A stretch of DNA of 64,000 nt from Anabas testudineus (GCF_900324465.2 NC_046611.1:12462369-12526368); one strand, 5' to 3'. Positions 49,532 through 60,622 are shown, counted from the first letter of the stretch. Numbers and translations are program-made. The notes: a model not told the origin generated them from the sequence alone.

Positions 49532-50087
49532 CGGGTGCTGCTGTCTTGCTTGACCACGGCGTGCCATTGCGAGCACTCTTGCCGGTATTCTATTATCCAA
49601 AAAACCCTTCGGTACATTTTTTGCGTTTGCCTCACAAAAGTTCACTTCTCTTTAATTTCCTTTATTTGTGCAATGGTGCGTTTCTACATAATTTCACACA
49701 TTTCTTCACTTGTGGCGAGTCGTTTCCTCGACCGTTACGCACCTGGGAAGGCGGTCTTGGATGGGAGCAAAAATAAATAAATAAAAACCTCAAGTCATCA
49801 TCACCATTATACATGAGCACAGGGGTGGCTAAAGAAACACATCAATCAATCAATCAAAGTCAATCAATCAGACCAGAAGAAACAAAGCAACTGTAAGTTG
49901 TATTACCATCTTCAGGGCTTTCCACCCAGGTTGTTTAAACGTACCTTCGGGTTTGAGCATTGCCATGTTTGTCTCTTGTTTAGTGATGAAAAGTATGTTT
50001 CCTCCCTGTGTTTTGGAATGTCCCTTGGTATTGAACCAGCGACAGCACCCTCTGGTGTGTGTAAAGACAAGTGGAGGCAAAAGAGAA

Positions 50088-50207
50088 AAGCTTACAGCAC
50101 CTGGTATTCCCAGGCGGTCTCCCATCCAAGTACTAACCAGGCCCGACCCTGCTTGGCTTCCGAGATCGGACGAGATCGGGCGTGTTCAGGGTGGTATGGC
50201 CGTAAGC
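50088..50207 (-). rRNA. 5S rRNA, array copy 2
   Basis: Full-length with the consensus GCCCGATCTC. Its 5' flank is the most divergent of the array (gagagtgtctctttgcc), placing the TATA-like block one base further away. Confidence 0.97.
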
Positions 50208-50232
50208 GAGAGTGTCTCTTTGCCAAGGCCCC

Positions 50233-50239
50233 TTTTAAA
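50233..50239 (-). promoter_or_regulatory. TATA-like upstream element of 5S (example, copy 2)
   Basis: Minus-strand TTTAAAA lies about 26-32 bp before the 5S start. The same block sits at -31 to -25 in the other copies. A TATA-like box near -30 is a known external element of fish 5S genes transcribed by RNA polymerase III. Confidence 0.65.
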
Positions 50240-50315
50240 CGGGATGCCGTGGAAGGCACCTGTCTTTTAGAGGCCATAGAAAAACAAAAGCAAGCAGCAA
50301 GAAAAGCGCAAAGTA

Positions 50316-50387
50316 CTCCCCGTCGGGGAATCGAACCCCGGTCTTCCGCGTGACAGGCGGAGATACTGTCCACTATACTAACGAGGA
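50316..50387 (-). tRNA. tRNA-Asp (GTC), intact copy
   Basis: A 72-nt cloverleaf. The acceptor TCCTCGT pairs with ACGGGGA (one G-U), with discriminator G73. A-box TAGTATAGTGG, anticodon loop CTGTCAC (GTC), B-box GGTTCGATTCC, and T-stem CGGGG/CCCCG. It ends without an encoded CCA, as in eukaryotes. A T-run follows downstream on the minus strand. It is the only member of the array with no defect I can see. Confidence 0.93.
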
Positions 50388-50817
50388 CGGGTGCTGCTGT
50401 CTTGCTTGACCACGGCGTGCCATTGCGAGCACTCCTGCCGGTATTGTATTATCCAAAAAACCCTTCGGTACATTTTTTGCGTTTGCCTCACAAAAGTTCA
50501 CTTCTCTTTAATTTCCTTTATTTGTGCAATGGTGCGTTTCTACATAATTTCACACATTTCTTCACTTGTGGCGAGTCGTTTCCTCGACCGTTACGCACCT
50601 GGGAAGGCGGTCTTGGATGGGAGCAAAAATAAATAAATAAAAACCTCAAGTCATCATCACCATTATACATGAGCACAGGGGTGGCTAAAGAAACACATCA
50701 ATCAATCAATCAAAGTCAATCAATCAGACCAGAAGAAACAAAGCACTTTCTCTGTCTTTTGTGGAGCAGCTACGGCACCCTCTGGTGTGTGTAAAGACAA
50801 GTGGAGGCAAAAGAGAA

Positions 50818-50838
50818 AAGCTTACAGCACCTGGTATT
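50818..50838 (-). pseudogene. 5S 3'-end stub, 21 nt, joined to type A insert
   Basis: The last 21 nt of 5S (AATACCAGGTGCTGTAAGCTT) with the normal 3' flank, cut off where the foreign insert 50839-51036 begins. The internal promoter is absent, so it cannot drive 5S transcription. Confidence 0.9.
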
Positions 50839-51156
50839 TGTTGGCCTCGTTGACTTCCATCACGTCAATGTAGTGGAGCACAAAGGAGATCACTTCTCTC
50901 TGACCACCTCCAACTGGCAACGTTGAACGGTCGTCACAGCTGGACCACGGATGACAGGTTTTTTCGCTGCATTTGGTCTGAACTGACAGCTGAAATATCC
51001 CTGTTTTCCTTGGTGCAAATATTCAGCATTTATGTATTTGTCTCTTGTTTAGTGATGAAAAGTATGTTTCCTCCCGGTGTTTTGCAATCTCCCTTGGTAT
51101 TGAACCAGCGACAGCACCCTCTGGTGGGTGGAAAGACAAGTGGAGGCAAAAGAGAA

Positions 51157-51276
51157 AAGCTTACAGCACCTGGTATTCCCAGGCGGTCTCCCATCCAAGT
51201 ACTAACCAGGCCCGACCCTGCTTGGCTTCCGAGATCGGACGAGATCGGGCGTGTTCAGGGTGGTATGGCCGTAAGC
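51157..51276 (-). rRNA. 5S rRNA, array copy 3
   Basis: Full-length, consensus sequence. First copy preceded on the plus strand by a type A insert. Confidence 0.97.
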
Positions 51277-51383
51277 GAAAGTCTCTTTTGCCAAGGCCCC
51301 TTTTAAACGGGATGCCGTGGAAGGCACCTGTCTTTTAGAGGCCATAGAAAAACAAAAGCAAGCAGTAAGAAAAGCGCAAAGCA

Positions 51384-51454
51384 CTGCCCGTCGGGGAATC
51401 GACCCCGGTCTTCCGCGTGACAGGCGGAGATACTGTCCACTATACTAACGAGGA
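51384..51454 (-). pseudogene. tRNA-Asp-like copy 3, defective
   Basis: Anticodon GTC is kept. The T-loop is one T short (6 nt) and the acceptor 3' strand reads ACGGGCA, creating a C2-C71 mismatch. Confidence 0.82.
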
Positions 51455-51882
51455 CGTGCTGCTGTCTTGCTTGACCACGGCGTGCCATTGCGAGCACTCT
51501 TGCCGGTATTGTATTATCCAAAAAACCCTTCGGTACATTTTTTGCGTTTGCCTCACAAAAGTTCACTTCTCTTTAATTTCCTTTATTTGTGCAATGGTGC
51601 GTTTCTACATAATTTCACACATTTCTTCACTTGTGGCGAGTCGTTTCCTCGACCGTTACGCACCTGGGAAGGCGGTCTTGGATGGGAGCAAAAATAAATA
51701 AATAAAAACCTCAAGTCATCATCACCATTATACATGAGCACAGGGGTGGCTAAAGAAACACATCAATCAATCAATCAAAGTCAATCAATCAGACCAGAAG
51801 AAACAAAGCACTTTCTCTGTCTTTTGTGGAGCAGCTACGGCACCCTCTGGTGTGTGTAAAGACAAGTGGAGGCAAAAGAGAA

Positions 51883-51903
51883 AAGCTTACAGCACCTGGT
51901 ATT
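51883..51903 (-). pseudogene. 5S 3'-end stub, second
   Basis: Same breakpoint; the insert spans 51904-52101. Confidence 0.9.
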
Positions 51904-52221
51904 TGTTGGCCTCGTTGACTTCCATCACGTCAATGTAGTGGAGCACAAAGGAGATCACTTCTCTCTGACCACCTCCAACTGGCAACGTTGAACGGTCGTC
52001 ACAGCTGGACCACGGATGACAGGTTTTTTCGCTGCATTTGGTCTGAACTGACAGCTGAAATATCCCTGTTTTCCTTGGTGCAAATATTCAGCATTTATGT
52101 ATTTGTCTCTTGTTTAGTGATGAAAAGTATGTTTCCTCCCGGTGTTTTGCAATCTCCCTTGGTATTGAACCAGCGACAGCACCCTCTGGTGGGTGGAAAG
52201 ACAAGTGGAGGCAAAAGAGAA

Positions 52222-52341
52222 AAGCTTACAGCACCTGGTATTCCCAGGCGGTCTCCCATCCAAGTACTAACCAGGCCCGACCCTGCTTGGCTTCCGAGAT
52301 CGGACGAGATCGGGCGTGTTCAGGGTGGTATGGCCGTAAGC
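52222..52341 (-). rRNA. 5S rRNA, array copy 4
   Basis: Full-length and apparently identical to copy 3. Confidence 0.97.
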
Positions 52342-52448
52342 GAAAGTCTCTTTTGCCAAGGCCCCTTTTAAACGGGATGCCGTGGAAGGCACCTGTCTTT
52401 TAGAGGCCATAGAAAAACAAAAGCAAGCAGTAAGAAAAGCGCAAAGCA

Positions 52449-52519
52449 CTGCCCGTCGGGGAATCGACCCCGGTCTTCCGCGTGACAGGCGGAGATACTG
52501 TCCACTATACTAACGAGGA
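52449..52519 (-). pseudogene. tRNA-Asp-like copy 4, defective
   Basis: Anticodon GTC with the T-loop deletion and the C2-C71 acceptor mismatch. Confidence 0.82.
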
Positions 52520-52948
52520 CGGTGCTGCTGTCTTGCTTGACCACGGCGTGCCATTGCGAGCACTCTTGCCGGTATTGTATTATCCAAAAAACCCTTCGGT
52601 ACATTTTTTGCGTTTGCCTCACAAAAGTTCACTTCTCTTTAATTTCCTTTATTTGTGCAATGGTGCGTTTCTACATAATTTCACACATTTCTTCACTTGT
52701 GGCGAGTCGTTTCCTCGACCGTTACGCACCTGGGAAGGCGGTCTTGGATGGGAGCAAAAATAAATAAATAAAAACCTCAAGTCATCATCACCATTATACA
52801 TGAGCACAGGGGTGGCTAAAGAAACACATCAATCAATCAATCAAAGTCAATCAATCAGACCAGAAGAAACAAAGCACTTTCTCTGTCTTTTGTGGAGCAG
52901 CTACGGCACCCTCTGGTGTGTGTAAAGACAAGTGGAGGCAAAAGAGAA

Positions 52949-52969
52949 AAGCTTACAGCACCTGGTATT
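52949..52969 (-). pseudogene. 5S 3'-end stub, third
   Basis: Same breakpoint; the insert spans 52970-53167. Confidence 0.9.
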
Positions 52970-53287
52970 TGTTGGCCTCGTTGACTTCCATCACGTCAAT
53001 GTAGTGGAGCACAAAGGAGATCACTTCTCTCTGACCACCTCCAACTGGCAACGTTGAACGGTCGTCACAGCTGGACCACGGATGACAGGTTTTTTCGCTG
53101 CATTTGGTCTGAACTGACAGCTGAAATATCCCTGTTTTCCTTGGTGCAAATATTCAGCATTTATGTATTTGTCTCTTGTTTAGTGATGAAAAGTATGTTT
53201 CCTCCCGGTGTTTTGCAATCTCCCTTGGTATTGAACCAGCGACAGCACCCTCTGGTGGGTGGAAAGACAAGTGGAGGCAAAAGAGAA

Positions 53288-53407
53288 AAGCTTACAGCAC
53301 CTGGTATTCCCAGGCGGTCTCCCATCCAAGTACTAACCAGGCCCGACCCTGCTTGGCTTCCGAGATCGGACGAGATCGGGCGTGTTCAGGGTGGTATGGC
53401 CGTAAGC
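53288..53407 (-). rRNA. 5S rRNA, array copy 5
   Basis: Full-length. First member of a run of units exactly 1066 bp apart. Confidence 0.97.
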
Positions 53408-53514
53408 GAAAGTCTCTTTTGCCAAGGCCCCTTTTAAACGGGATGCCGTGGAAGGCACCTGTCTTTTAGAGGCCATAGAAAAACAAAAGCAAGCAGTAAG
53501 AAAAGCGCAAAGCA

Positions 53515-53585
53515 CTGCCCGTCGGGGAATCGACCCCGGTCTTCCGCGTGACAGGCGGAGATACTGTCCACTATACTAACGAGGA
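53515..53585 (-). pseudogene. tRNA-Asp-like copy 5, defective
   Basis: Same allele as copy 4. Confidence 0.82.
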
Positions 53586-54014
53586 CGGTGCTGCTGTCTT
53601 GCTTGACCACGGCGTGCCATTGCGAGCACTCTTGCCGGTATTGTATTATCCAAAAAACCCTTCGGTACATTTTTTGCGTTTGCCTCACAAAAGTTCACTT
53701 CTCTTTAATTTCCTTTATTTGTGCAATGGTGCGTTTCTACATAATTTCACACATTTCTTCACTTGTGGCGAGTCGTTTCCTCGACCGTTACGCACCTGGG
53801 AAGGCGGTCTTGGATGGGAGCAAAAATAAATAAATAAAAACCTCAAGTCATCATCACCATTATACATGAGCACAGGGGTGGCTAAAGAAACACATCAATC
53901 AATCAATCAAAGTCAATCAATCAGACCAGAAGAAACAAAGCACTTTCTCTGTCTTTTGTGGAGCAGCTACGGCACCCTCTGGTGTGTGTAAAGACAAGTG
54001 GAGGCAAAAGAGAA

Positions 54015-54035
54015 AAGCTTACAGCACCTGGTATT
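54015..54035 (-). pseudogene. 5S 3'-end stub, fourth
   Basis: Same breakpoint; the insert spans 54036-54233. Confidence 0.9.
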
Positions 54036-54353
54036 TGTTGGCCTCGTTGACTTCCATCACGTCAATGTAGTGGAGCACAAAGGAGATCACTTCTCTCTGA
54101 CCACCTCCAACTGGCAACGTTGAACGGTCGTCACAGCTGGACCACGGATGACAGGTTTTTTCGCTGCATTTGGTCTGAACTGACAGCTGAAATATCCCTG
54201 TTTTCCTTGGTGCAAATATTCAGCATTTATGTATTTGTCTCTTGTTTAGTGATGAAAAGTATGTTTCCTCCCGGTGTTTTGCAATCTCCCTTGGTATTGA
54301 ACCAGCGACAGCACCCTCTGGTGGGTGGAAAGACAAGTGGAGGCAAAAGAGAA

Positions 54354-54473
54354 AAGCTTACAGCACCTGGTATTCCCAGGCGGTCTCCCATCCAAGTACT
54401 AACCAGGCCCGACCCTGCTTGGCTTCCGAGATCGGACGAGATCGGGCGTGTTCAGGGTGGTATGGCCGTAAGC
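54354..54473 (-). rRNA. 5S rRNA, array copy 6
   Basis: Full-length, same unit sequence as its neighbours. Confidence 0.97.
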
Positions 54474-54580
54474 GAAAGTCTCTTTTGCCAAGGCCCCTTT
54501 TAAACGGGATGCCGTGGAAGGCACCTGTCTTTTAGAGGCCATAGAAAAACAAAAGCAAGCAGTAAGAAAAGCGCAAAGCA

Positions 54581-54651
54581 CTGCCCGTCGGGGAATCGAC
54601 CCCGGTCTTCCGCGTGACAGGCGGAGATACTGTCCACTATACTAACGAGGA
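54581..54651 (-). pseudogene. tRNA-Asp-like copy 6, defective
   Basis: Same allele as copy 4. Confidence 0.82.
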
Positions 54652-55080
54652 CGGTGCTGCTGTCTTGCTTGACCACGGCGTGCCATTGCGAGCACTCTTG
54701 CCGGTATTGTATTATCCAAAAAACCCTTCGGTACATTTTTTGCGTTTGCCTCACAAAAGTTCACTTCTCTTTAATTTCCTTTATTTGTGCAATGGTGCGT
54801 TTCTACATAATTTCACACATTTCTTCACTTGTGGCGAGTCGTTTCCTCGACCGTTACGCACCTGGGAAGGCGGTCTTGGATGGGAGCAAAAATAAATAAA
54901 TAAAAACCTCAAGTCATCATCACCATTATACATGAGCACAGGGGTGGCTAAAGAAACACATCAATCAATCAATCAAAGTCAATCAATCAGACCAGAAGAA
55001 ACAAAGCACTTTCTCTGTCTTTTGTGGAGCAGCTACGGCACCCTCTGGTGTGTGTAAAGACAAGTGGAGGCAAAAGAGAA

Positions 55081-55101
55081 AAGCTTACAGCACCTGGTAT
55101 T
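55081..55101 (-). pseudogene. 5S 3'-end stub, fifth
   Basis: Same breakpoint; the insert spans 55102-55299. Confidence 0.9.
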
Positions 55102-55419
55102 TGTTGGCCTCGTTGACTTCCATCACGTCAATGTAGTGGAGCACAAAGGAGATCACTTCTCTCTGACCACCTCCAACTGGCAACGTTGAACGGTCGTCAC
55201 AGCTGGACCACGGATGACAGGTTTTTTCGCTGCATTTGGTCTGAACTGACAGCTGAAATATCCCTGTTTTCCTTGGTGCAAATATTCAGCATTTATGTAT
55301 TTGTCTCTTGTTTAGTGATGAAAAGTATGTTTCCTCCCGGTGTTTTGCAATCTCCCTTGGTATTGAACCAGCGACAGCACCCTCTGGTGGGTGGAAAGAC
55401 AAGTGGAGGCAAAAGAGAA

Positions 55420-55539
55420 AAGCTTACAGCACCTGGTATTCCCAGGCGGTCTCCCATCCAAGTACTAACCAGGCCCGACCCTGCTTGGCTTCCGAGATCG
55501 GACGAGATCGGGCGTGTTCAGGGTGGTATGGCCGTAAGC
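55420..55539 (-). rRNA. 5S rRNA, array copy 7
   Basis: Full-length, in the homogeneous 1066-bp run. Confidence 0.97.
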
Positions 55540-55646
55540 GAAAGTCTCTTTTGCCAAGGCCCCTTTTAAACGGGATGCCGTGGAAGGCACCTGTCTTTTA
55601 GAGGCCATAGAAAAACAAAAGCAAGCAGTAAGAAAAGCGCAAAGCA

Positions 55647-55717
55647 CTGCCCGTCGGGGAATCGACCCCGGTCTTCCGCGTGACAGGCGGAGATACTGTC
55701 CACTATACTAACGAGGA
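55647..55717 (-). pseudogene. tRNA-Asp-like copy 7, defective
   Basis: Same allele as copy 4. Confidence 0.82.
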
Positions 55718-56146
55718 CGGTGCTGCTGTCTTGCTTGACCACGGCGTGCCATTGCGAGCACTCTTGCCGGTATTGTATTATCCAAAAAACCCTTCGGTAC
55801 ATTTTTTGCGTTTGCCTCACAAAAGTTCACTTCTCTTTAATTTCCTTTATTTGTGCAATGGTGCGTTTCTACATAATTTCACACATTTCTTCACTTGTGG
55901 CGAGTCGTTTCCTCGACCGTTACGCACCTGGGAAGGCGGTCTTGGATGGGAGCAAAAATAAATAAATAAAAACCTCAAGTCATCATCACCATTATACATG
56001 AGCACAGGGGTGGCTAAAGAAACACATCAATCAATCAATCAAAGTCAATCAATCAGACCAGAAGAAACAAAGCACTTTCTCTGTCTTTTGTGGAGCAGCT
56101 ACGGCACCCTCTGGTGTGTGTAAAGACAAGTGGAGGCAAAAGAGAA

Positions 56147-56167
56147 AAGCTTACAGCACCTGGTATT
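56147..56167 (-). pseudogene. 5S 3'-end stub, sixth
   Basis: Same breakpoint; the insert spans 56168-56365. Confidence 0.9.
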
Positions 56168-56485
56168 TGTTGGCCTCGTTGACTTCCATCACGTCAATGT
56201 AGTGGAGCACAAAGGAGATCACTTCTCTCTGACCACCTCCAACTGGCAACGTTGAACGGTCGTCACAGCTGGACCACGGATGACAGGTTTTTTCGCTGCA
56301 TTTGGTCTGAACTGACAGCTGAAATATCCCTGTTTTCCTTGGTGCAAATATTCAGCATTTATGTATTTGTCTCTTGTTTAGTGATGAAAAGTATGTTTCC
56401 TCCCGGTGTTTTGCAATCTCCCTTGGTATTGAACCAGCGACAGCACCCTCTGGTGGGTGGAAAGACAAGTGGAGGCAAAAGAGAA

Positions 56486-56605
56486 AAGCTTACAGCACCT
56501 GGTATTCCCAGGCGGTCTCCCATCCAAGTACTAACCAGGCCCGACCCTGCTTGGCTTCCGAGATCGGACGAGATCGGGCGTGTTCAGGGTGGTATGGCCG
56601 TAAGC
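56486..56605 (-). rRNA. 5S rRNA, array copy 8
   Basis: Full-length, in the homogeneous 1066-bp run. Confidence 0.97.
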
Positions 56606-56712
56606 GAAAGTCTCTTTTGCCAAGGCCCCTTTTAAACGGGATGCCGTGGAAGGCACCTGTCTTTTAGAGGCCATAGAAAAACAAAAGCAAGCAGTAAGAA
56701 AAGCGCAAAGCA

Positions 56713-56783
56713 CTGCCCGTCGGGGAATCGACCCCGGTCTTCCGCGTGACAGGCGGAGATACTGTCCACTATACTAACGAGGA
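56713..56783 (-). pseudogene. tRNA-Asp-like copy 8, defective
   Basis: Same allele as copy 4. Confidence 0.82.
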
Positions 56784-57212
56784 CGGTGCTGCTGTCTTGC
56801 TTGACCACGGCGTGCCATTGCGAGCACTCTTGCCGGTATTGTATTATCCAAAAAACCCTTCGGTACATTTTTTGCGTTTGCCTCACAAAAGTTCACTTCT
56901 CTTTAATTTCCTTTATTTGTGCAATGGTGCGTTTCTACATAATTTCACACATTTCTTCACTTGTGGCGAGTCGTTTCCTCGACCGTTACGCACCTGGGAA
57001 GGCGGTCTTGGATGGGAGCAAAAATAAATAAATAAAAACCTCAAGTCATCATCACCATTATACATGAGCACAGGGGTGGCTAAAGAAACACATCAATCAA
57101 TCAATCAAAGTCAATCAATCAGACCAGAAGAAACAAAGCACTTTCTCTGTCTTTTGTGGAGCAGCTACGGCACCCTCTGGTGTGTGTAAAGACAAGTGGA
57201 GGCAAAAGAGAA

Positions 57213-57233
57213 AAGCTTACAGCACCTGGTATT
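57213..57233 (-). pseudogene. 5S 3'-end stub, seventh
   Basis: Same breakpoint; the insert spans 57234-57431. Confidence 0.9.
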
Positions 57234-57551
57234 TGTTGGCCTCGTTGACTTCCATCACGTCAATGTAGTGGAGCACAAAGGAGATCACTTCTCTCTGACC
57301 ACCTCCAACTGGCAACGTTGAACGGTCGTCACAGCTGGACCACGGATGACAGGTTTTTTCGCTGCATTTGGTCTGAACTGACAGCTGAAATATCCCTGTT
57401 TTCCTTGGTGCAAATATTCAGCATTTATGTATTTGTCTCTTGTTTAGTGATGAAAAGTATGTTTCCTCCCGGTGTTTTGCAATCTCCCTTGGTATTGAAC
57501 CAGCGACAGCACCCTCTGGTGGGTGGAAAGACAAGTGGAGGCAAAAGAGAA

Positions 57552-57671
57552 AAGCTTACAGCACCTGGTATTCCCAGGCGGTCTCCCATCCAAGTACTAA
57601 CCAGGCCCGACCCTGCTTGGCTTCCGAGATCGGACGAGATCGGGCGTGTTCAGGGTGGTATGGCCGTAAGC
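57552..57671 (-). rRNA. 5S rRNA, array copy 9
   Basis: Full-length. The upstream block differs by one base (aaggcacctttt for aaggcccctttt), adjacent to the TATA-like element. Confidence 0.97.
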
Positions 57672-57778
57672 GAAAGTCTCTTTTGCCAAGGCACCTTTTA
57701 AACGGGATGCCGTGGAAGGCACCTGTCTTTTAGAGGCCATAGAAAAACAAAAGCAAGCAGTAAGAAAAGCGCAAAGCA

Positions 57779-57849
57779 CTGCCCGTCGGGGAATCGACCC
57801 CGGTCTTCCGCGTTACAGGCGGAGATACTGTCCACTATACTAACGAGGA
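57779..57849 (-). pseudogene. tRNA-Asp-like copy 9, anticodon GTA, doubly defective
   Basis: Combines the GTA anticodon with both the acceptor mismatch and the T-loop deletion. Its upstream flank has gacggg and ttcta markers shared with copies 1 and 12. Confidence 0.82.
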
Positions 57850-58279
57850 CGGGTGCTGCTGTCTTGCTTGACCACGGCGTGCCATTGCGAGCACTCTTGC
57901 CGGTATTCTATTATCCAAAAAACCCTTCGGTACATTTTTTGCGTTTGCCTCACAAAAGTTCACTTCTCTTTAATTTCCTTTATTTGTGCAATGGTGCGTT
58001 TCTACATAATTTCACACATTTCTTCACTTGTGGCGAGTCGTTTCCTCGACCGTTACGCACCTGGGAAGGCGGTCTTGGATGGGAGCAAAAATAAATAAAT
58101 AAAAACCTCAAGTCATCATCACCATTATACATGAGCACAGGGGTGGCTAAAGAAACACATCAATCAATCAATCAAAGTCAATCAATCAGACCAGAAGAAA
58201 CAAAGCACTTTCTCTGTCTTTTGTGGAGCAGCTACGGCACCCTCTGGTGTGTGTAAAGACAAGTGGAGGCAAAAGAGAA

Positions 58280-58300
58280 AAGCTTACAGCACCTGGTATT
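58280..58300 (-). pseudogene. 5S 3'-end stub, eighth
   Basis: Same breakpoint; the insert spans 58301-58498. Confidence 0.9.
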
Positions 58301-58618
58301 TGTTGGCCTCGTTGACTTCCATCACGTCAATGTAGTGGAGCACAAAGGAGATCACTTCTCTCTGACCACCTCCAACTGGCAACGTTGAACGGTCGTCACA
58401 GCTGGACCACGGATGACAGGTTTTTTCGCTGCATTTGGTCTGAACTGACAGCTGAAATATCCCTGTTTTCCTTGGTGCAAATATTCAGCATTTATGTATT
58501 TGTCTCTTGTTTAGTGATGAAAAGTATGTTTCCTCCCGGTGTTTTGCAATCTCCCTTGGTATTGAACCAGCGACAGCACCCTCTGGTGGGTGGAAAGACA
58601 AGTGGAGGCAAAAGAGAA

Positions 58619-58738
58619 AAGCTTACAGCACCTGGTATTCCCAGGCGGTCTCCCATCCAAGTACTAACCAGGCCCGACCCTGCTTGGCTTCCGAGATCGG
58701 ACGAGATCGGGCGTGTTCAGGGTGGTATGGCCGTAAGC
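58619..58738 (-). rRNA. 5S rRNA, array copy 10
   Basis: Full-length. It is followed at higher coordinates by a type B spacer. Confidence 0.97.
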
Positions 58739-58845
58739 GAAAGTCTCTTTTGCCAAGGCCCCTTTTAAACGGGATGCCGTGGAAGGCACCTGTCTTTTAG
58801 AGGCCATAGAAAAACAAAAGCAAGCAGTAAGAAAAGCGCAAAGCA

Positions 58846-58916
58846 CTGCCCGTCGGGGAATCGACCCCGGTCTTCCGCGTGACAGGCGGAGATACTGTCC
58901 ACTATACTAACGAGGA
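58846..58916 (-). pseudogene. tRNA-Asp-like copy 10, defective
   Basis: Anticodon GTC, T-loop deletion and acceptor mismatch. Confidence 0.82.
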
Positions 58917-59471
58917 CGGTGCTGCTGTCTTGCTTGACCACGGCGTGCCATTGCGAGCACTCTTGCCGGTATTGTATTATCCAAAAAACCCTTCGGTACA
59001 TTTTTTGCGTTTGCCTCACAAAAGTTCACTTCTCTTTAATTTCCTTTATTTGTGCAATGGTGCGTTTCTACATAATTTCACACATTTCTTCACTTGTGGC
59101 GAGTCGTTTCCTCGACCGTTACGCACCTGGGAAGGCGGTCTTGGATGGGAGCAAAAATAAATAAATAAAAACCTCAAGTCATCATCACCATTATACATGA
59201 GCACAGGGGTGGCTAAAGAAACACATCAATCAATCAATCAAAGTCAATCAATCAGACCAGAAGAAACAAAGCAACTGTAAGTTGTATTACCATCTTCAGG
59301 GCTTTCCACCCAGGTTGTTTAAACGTACCTTCGGGTTTGAGCATTGCCATGTTTGTCTCTTGTTTAGTGATGAAAAGTATGTTTCCTCCCTGTGTTTTGG
59401 AATCTCCCTTGGTATTGAACCAGCGACAGCACCCTCTGGTGTGTGTAAAGACAAGTGGAGGCAAAAGAGAA

Positions 59472-59591
59472 AAGCTTACAGCACCTGGTATTCCCAGGCG
59501 GTCTCCCATCCAAGTACTAACCAGGCCCGACCCTGCTTGGCTTCCGAGATCGGACGAGATCGGGCGTGTTCAGGGTGGTATGGCCGTAAGC
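59472..59591 (-). rRNA. 5S rRNA, array copy 11
   Basis: Full-length, between two short type B spacers. Confidence 0.97.
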
Positions 59592-59698
59592 GAAAGTCTC
59601 TTTTGCCAAGGCCCCTTTTAAACGGGATGCCGTGGAAGGCACCTGTCTTTTAGAGGCCATAGAAAAACAAAAGCAAGCAGTAAGAAAAGCGCAAAGCA

Positions 59699-59769
59699 CT
59701 GCCCGTCGGGGAATCGACCCCGGTCTTCCGCGTGACAGGCGGAGATACTGTCCACTATACTAACGAGGA
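59699..59769 (-). pseudogene. tRNA-Asp-like copy 11, defective
   Basis: Same defects as copy 10, but in a type B unit, so the allele is not tied to unit type. Confidence 0.82.
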
Positions 59770-60324
59770 CGGTGCTGCTGTCTTGCTTGACCACGGCGTG
59801 CCATTGCGAGCACTCTTGCCGGTATTGTATTATCCAAAAAACCCTTCGGTACATTTTTTGCGTTTGCCTCACAAAAGTTCACTTCTCTTTAATTTCCTTT
59901 ATTTGTGCAATGGTGCGTTTCTACATAATTTCACACATTTCTTCACTTGTGGCGAGTCGTTTCCTCGACCGTTACGCACCTGGGAAGGCGGTCTTGGATG
60001 GGAGCAAAAATAAATAAATAAAAACCTCAAGTCATCATCACCATTATACATGAGCACAGGGGTGGCTAAAGAAACACATCAATCAATCAATCAAAGTCAA
60101 TCAATCAGACCAGAAGAAACAAAGCAACTGTAAGTTGTATTACCATCTTCAGGGCTTTCCACCCAGGTTGTTTAAACGTACCTTCGGGTTTGAGCATTGC
60201 CATGTTTGTCTCTTGTTTAGTGATGAAAAGTATGTTTCCTCCCTGTGTTTTGGAATCTCCCTTGGTATTGAACCAGCGACAGCACCCTCTGGTGTGTGTA
60301 AAGACAAGTGGAGGCAAAAGAGAA

Positions 60325-60444
60325 AAGCTTACAGCACCTGGTATTCCCAGGCGGTCTCCCATCCAAGTACTAACCAGGCCCGACCCTGCTTGGCTTCCGA
60401 GATCGGACGAGATCGGGCGTGTTCAGGGTGGTATGGCCGTAAGC
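60325..60444 (-). rRNA. 5S rRNA, array copy 12
   Basis: Full-length. It lies downstream of a GTA-anticodon tRNA-like copy on the minus strand. Confidence 0.97.
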
Positions 60445-60551
60445 GAAAGTCTCTTTTGCCAAGGCCCCTTTTAAACGGGATGCCGTGGAAGGCACCTGTC
60501 TTTTAGAGGCCATAGAAAAACAAAAGCAAGCAGTAAGAAAAGCGCAAAGCA

Positions 60552-60622
60552 CTCCCCGTCGGGGAATCGACCCCGGTCTTCCGCGTTACAGGCGGAGATA
60601 CTGTCCACTATACTAACGAGGA
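60552..60622 (-). pseudogene. tRNA-Asp-like copy 12, anticodon GTA, T-loop deletion
   Basis: Same allele as copy 1: good acceptor stem, GTA anticodon, short T-loop. Confidence 0.82.
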
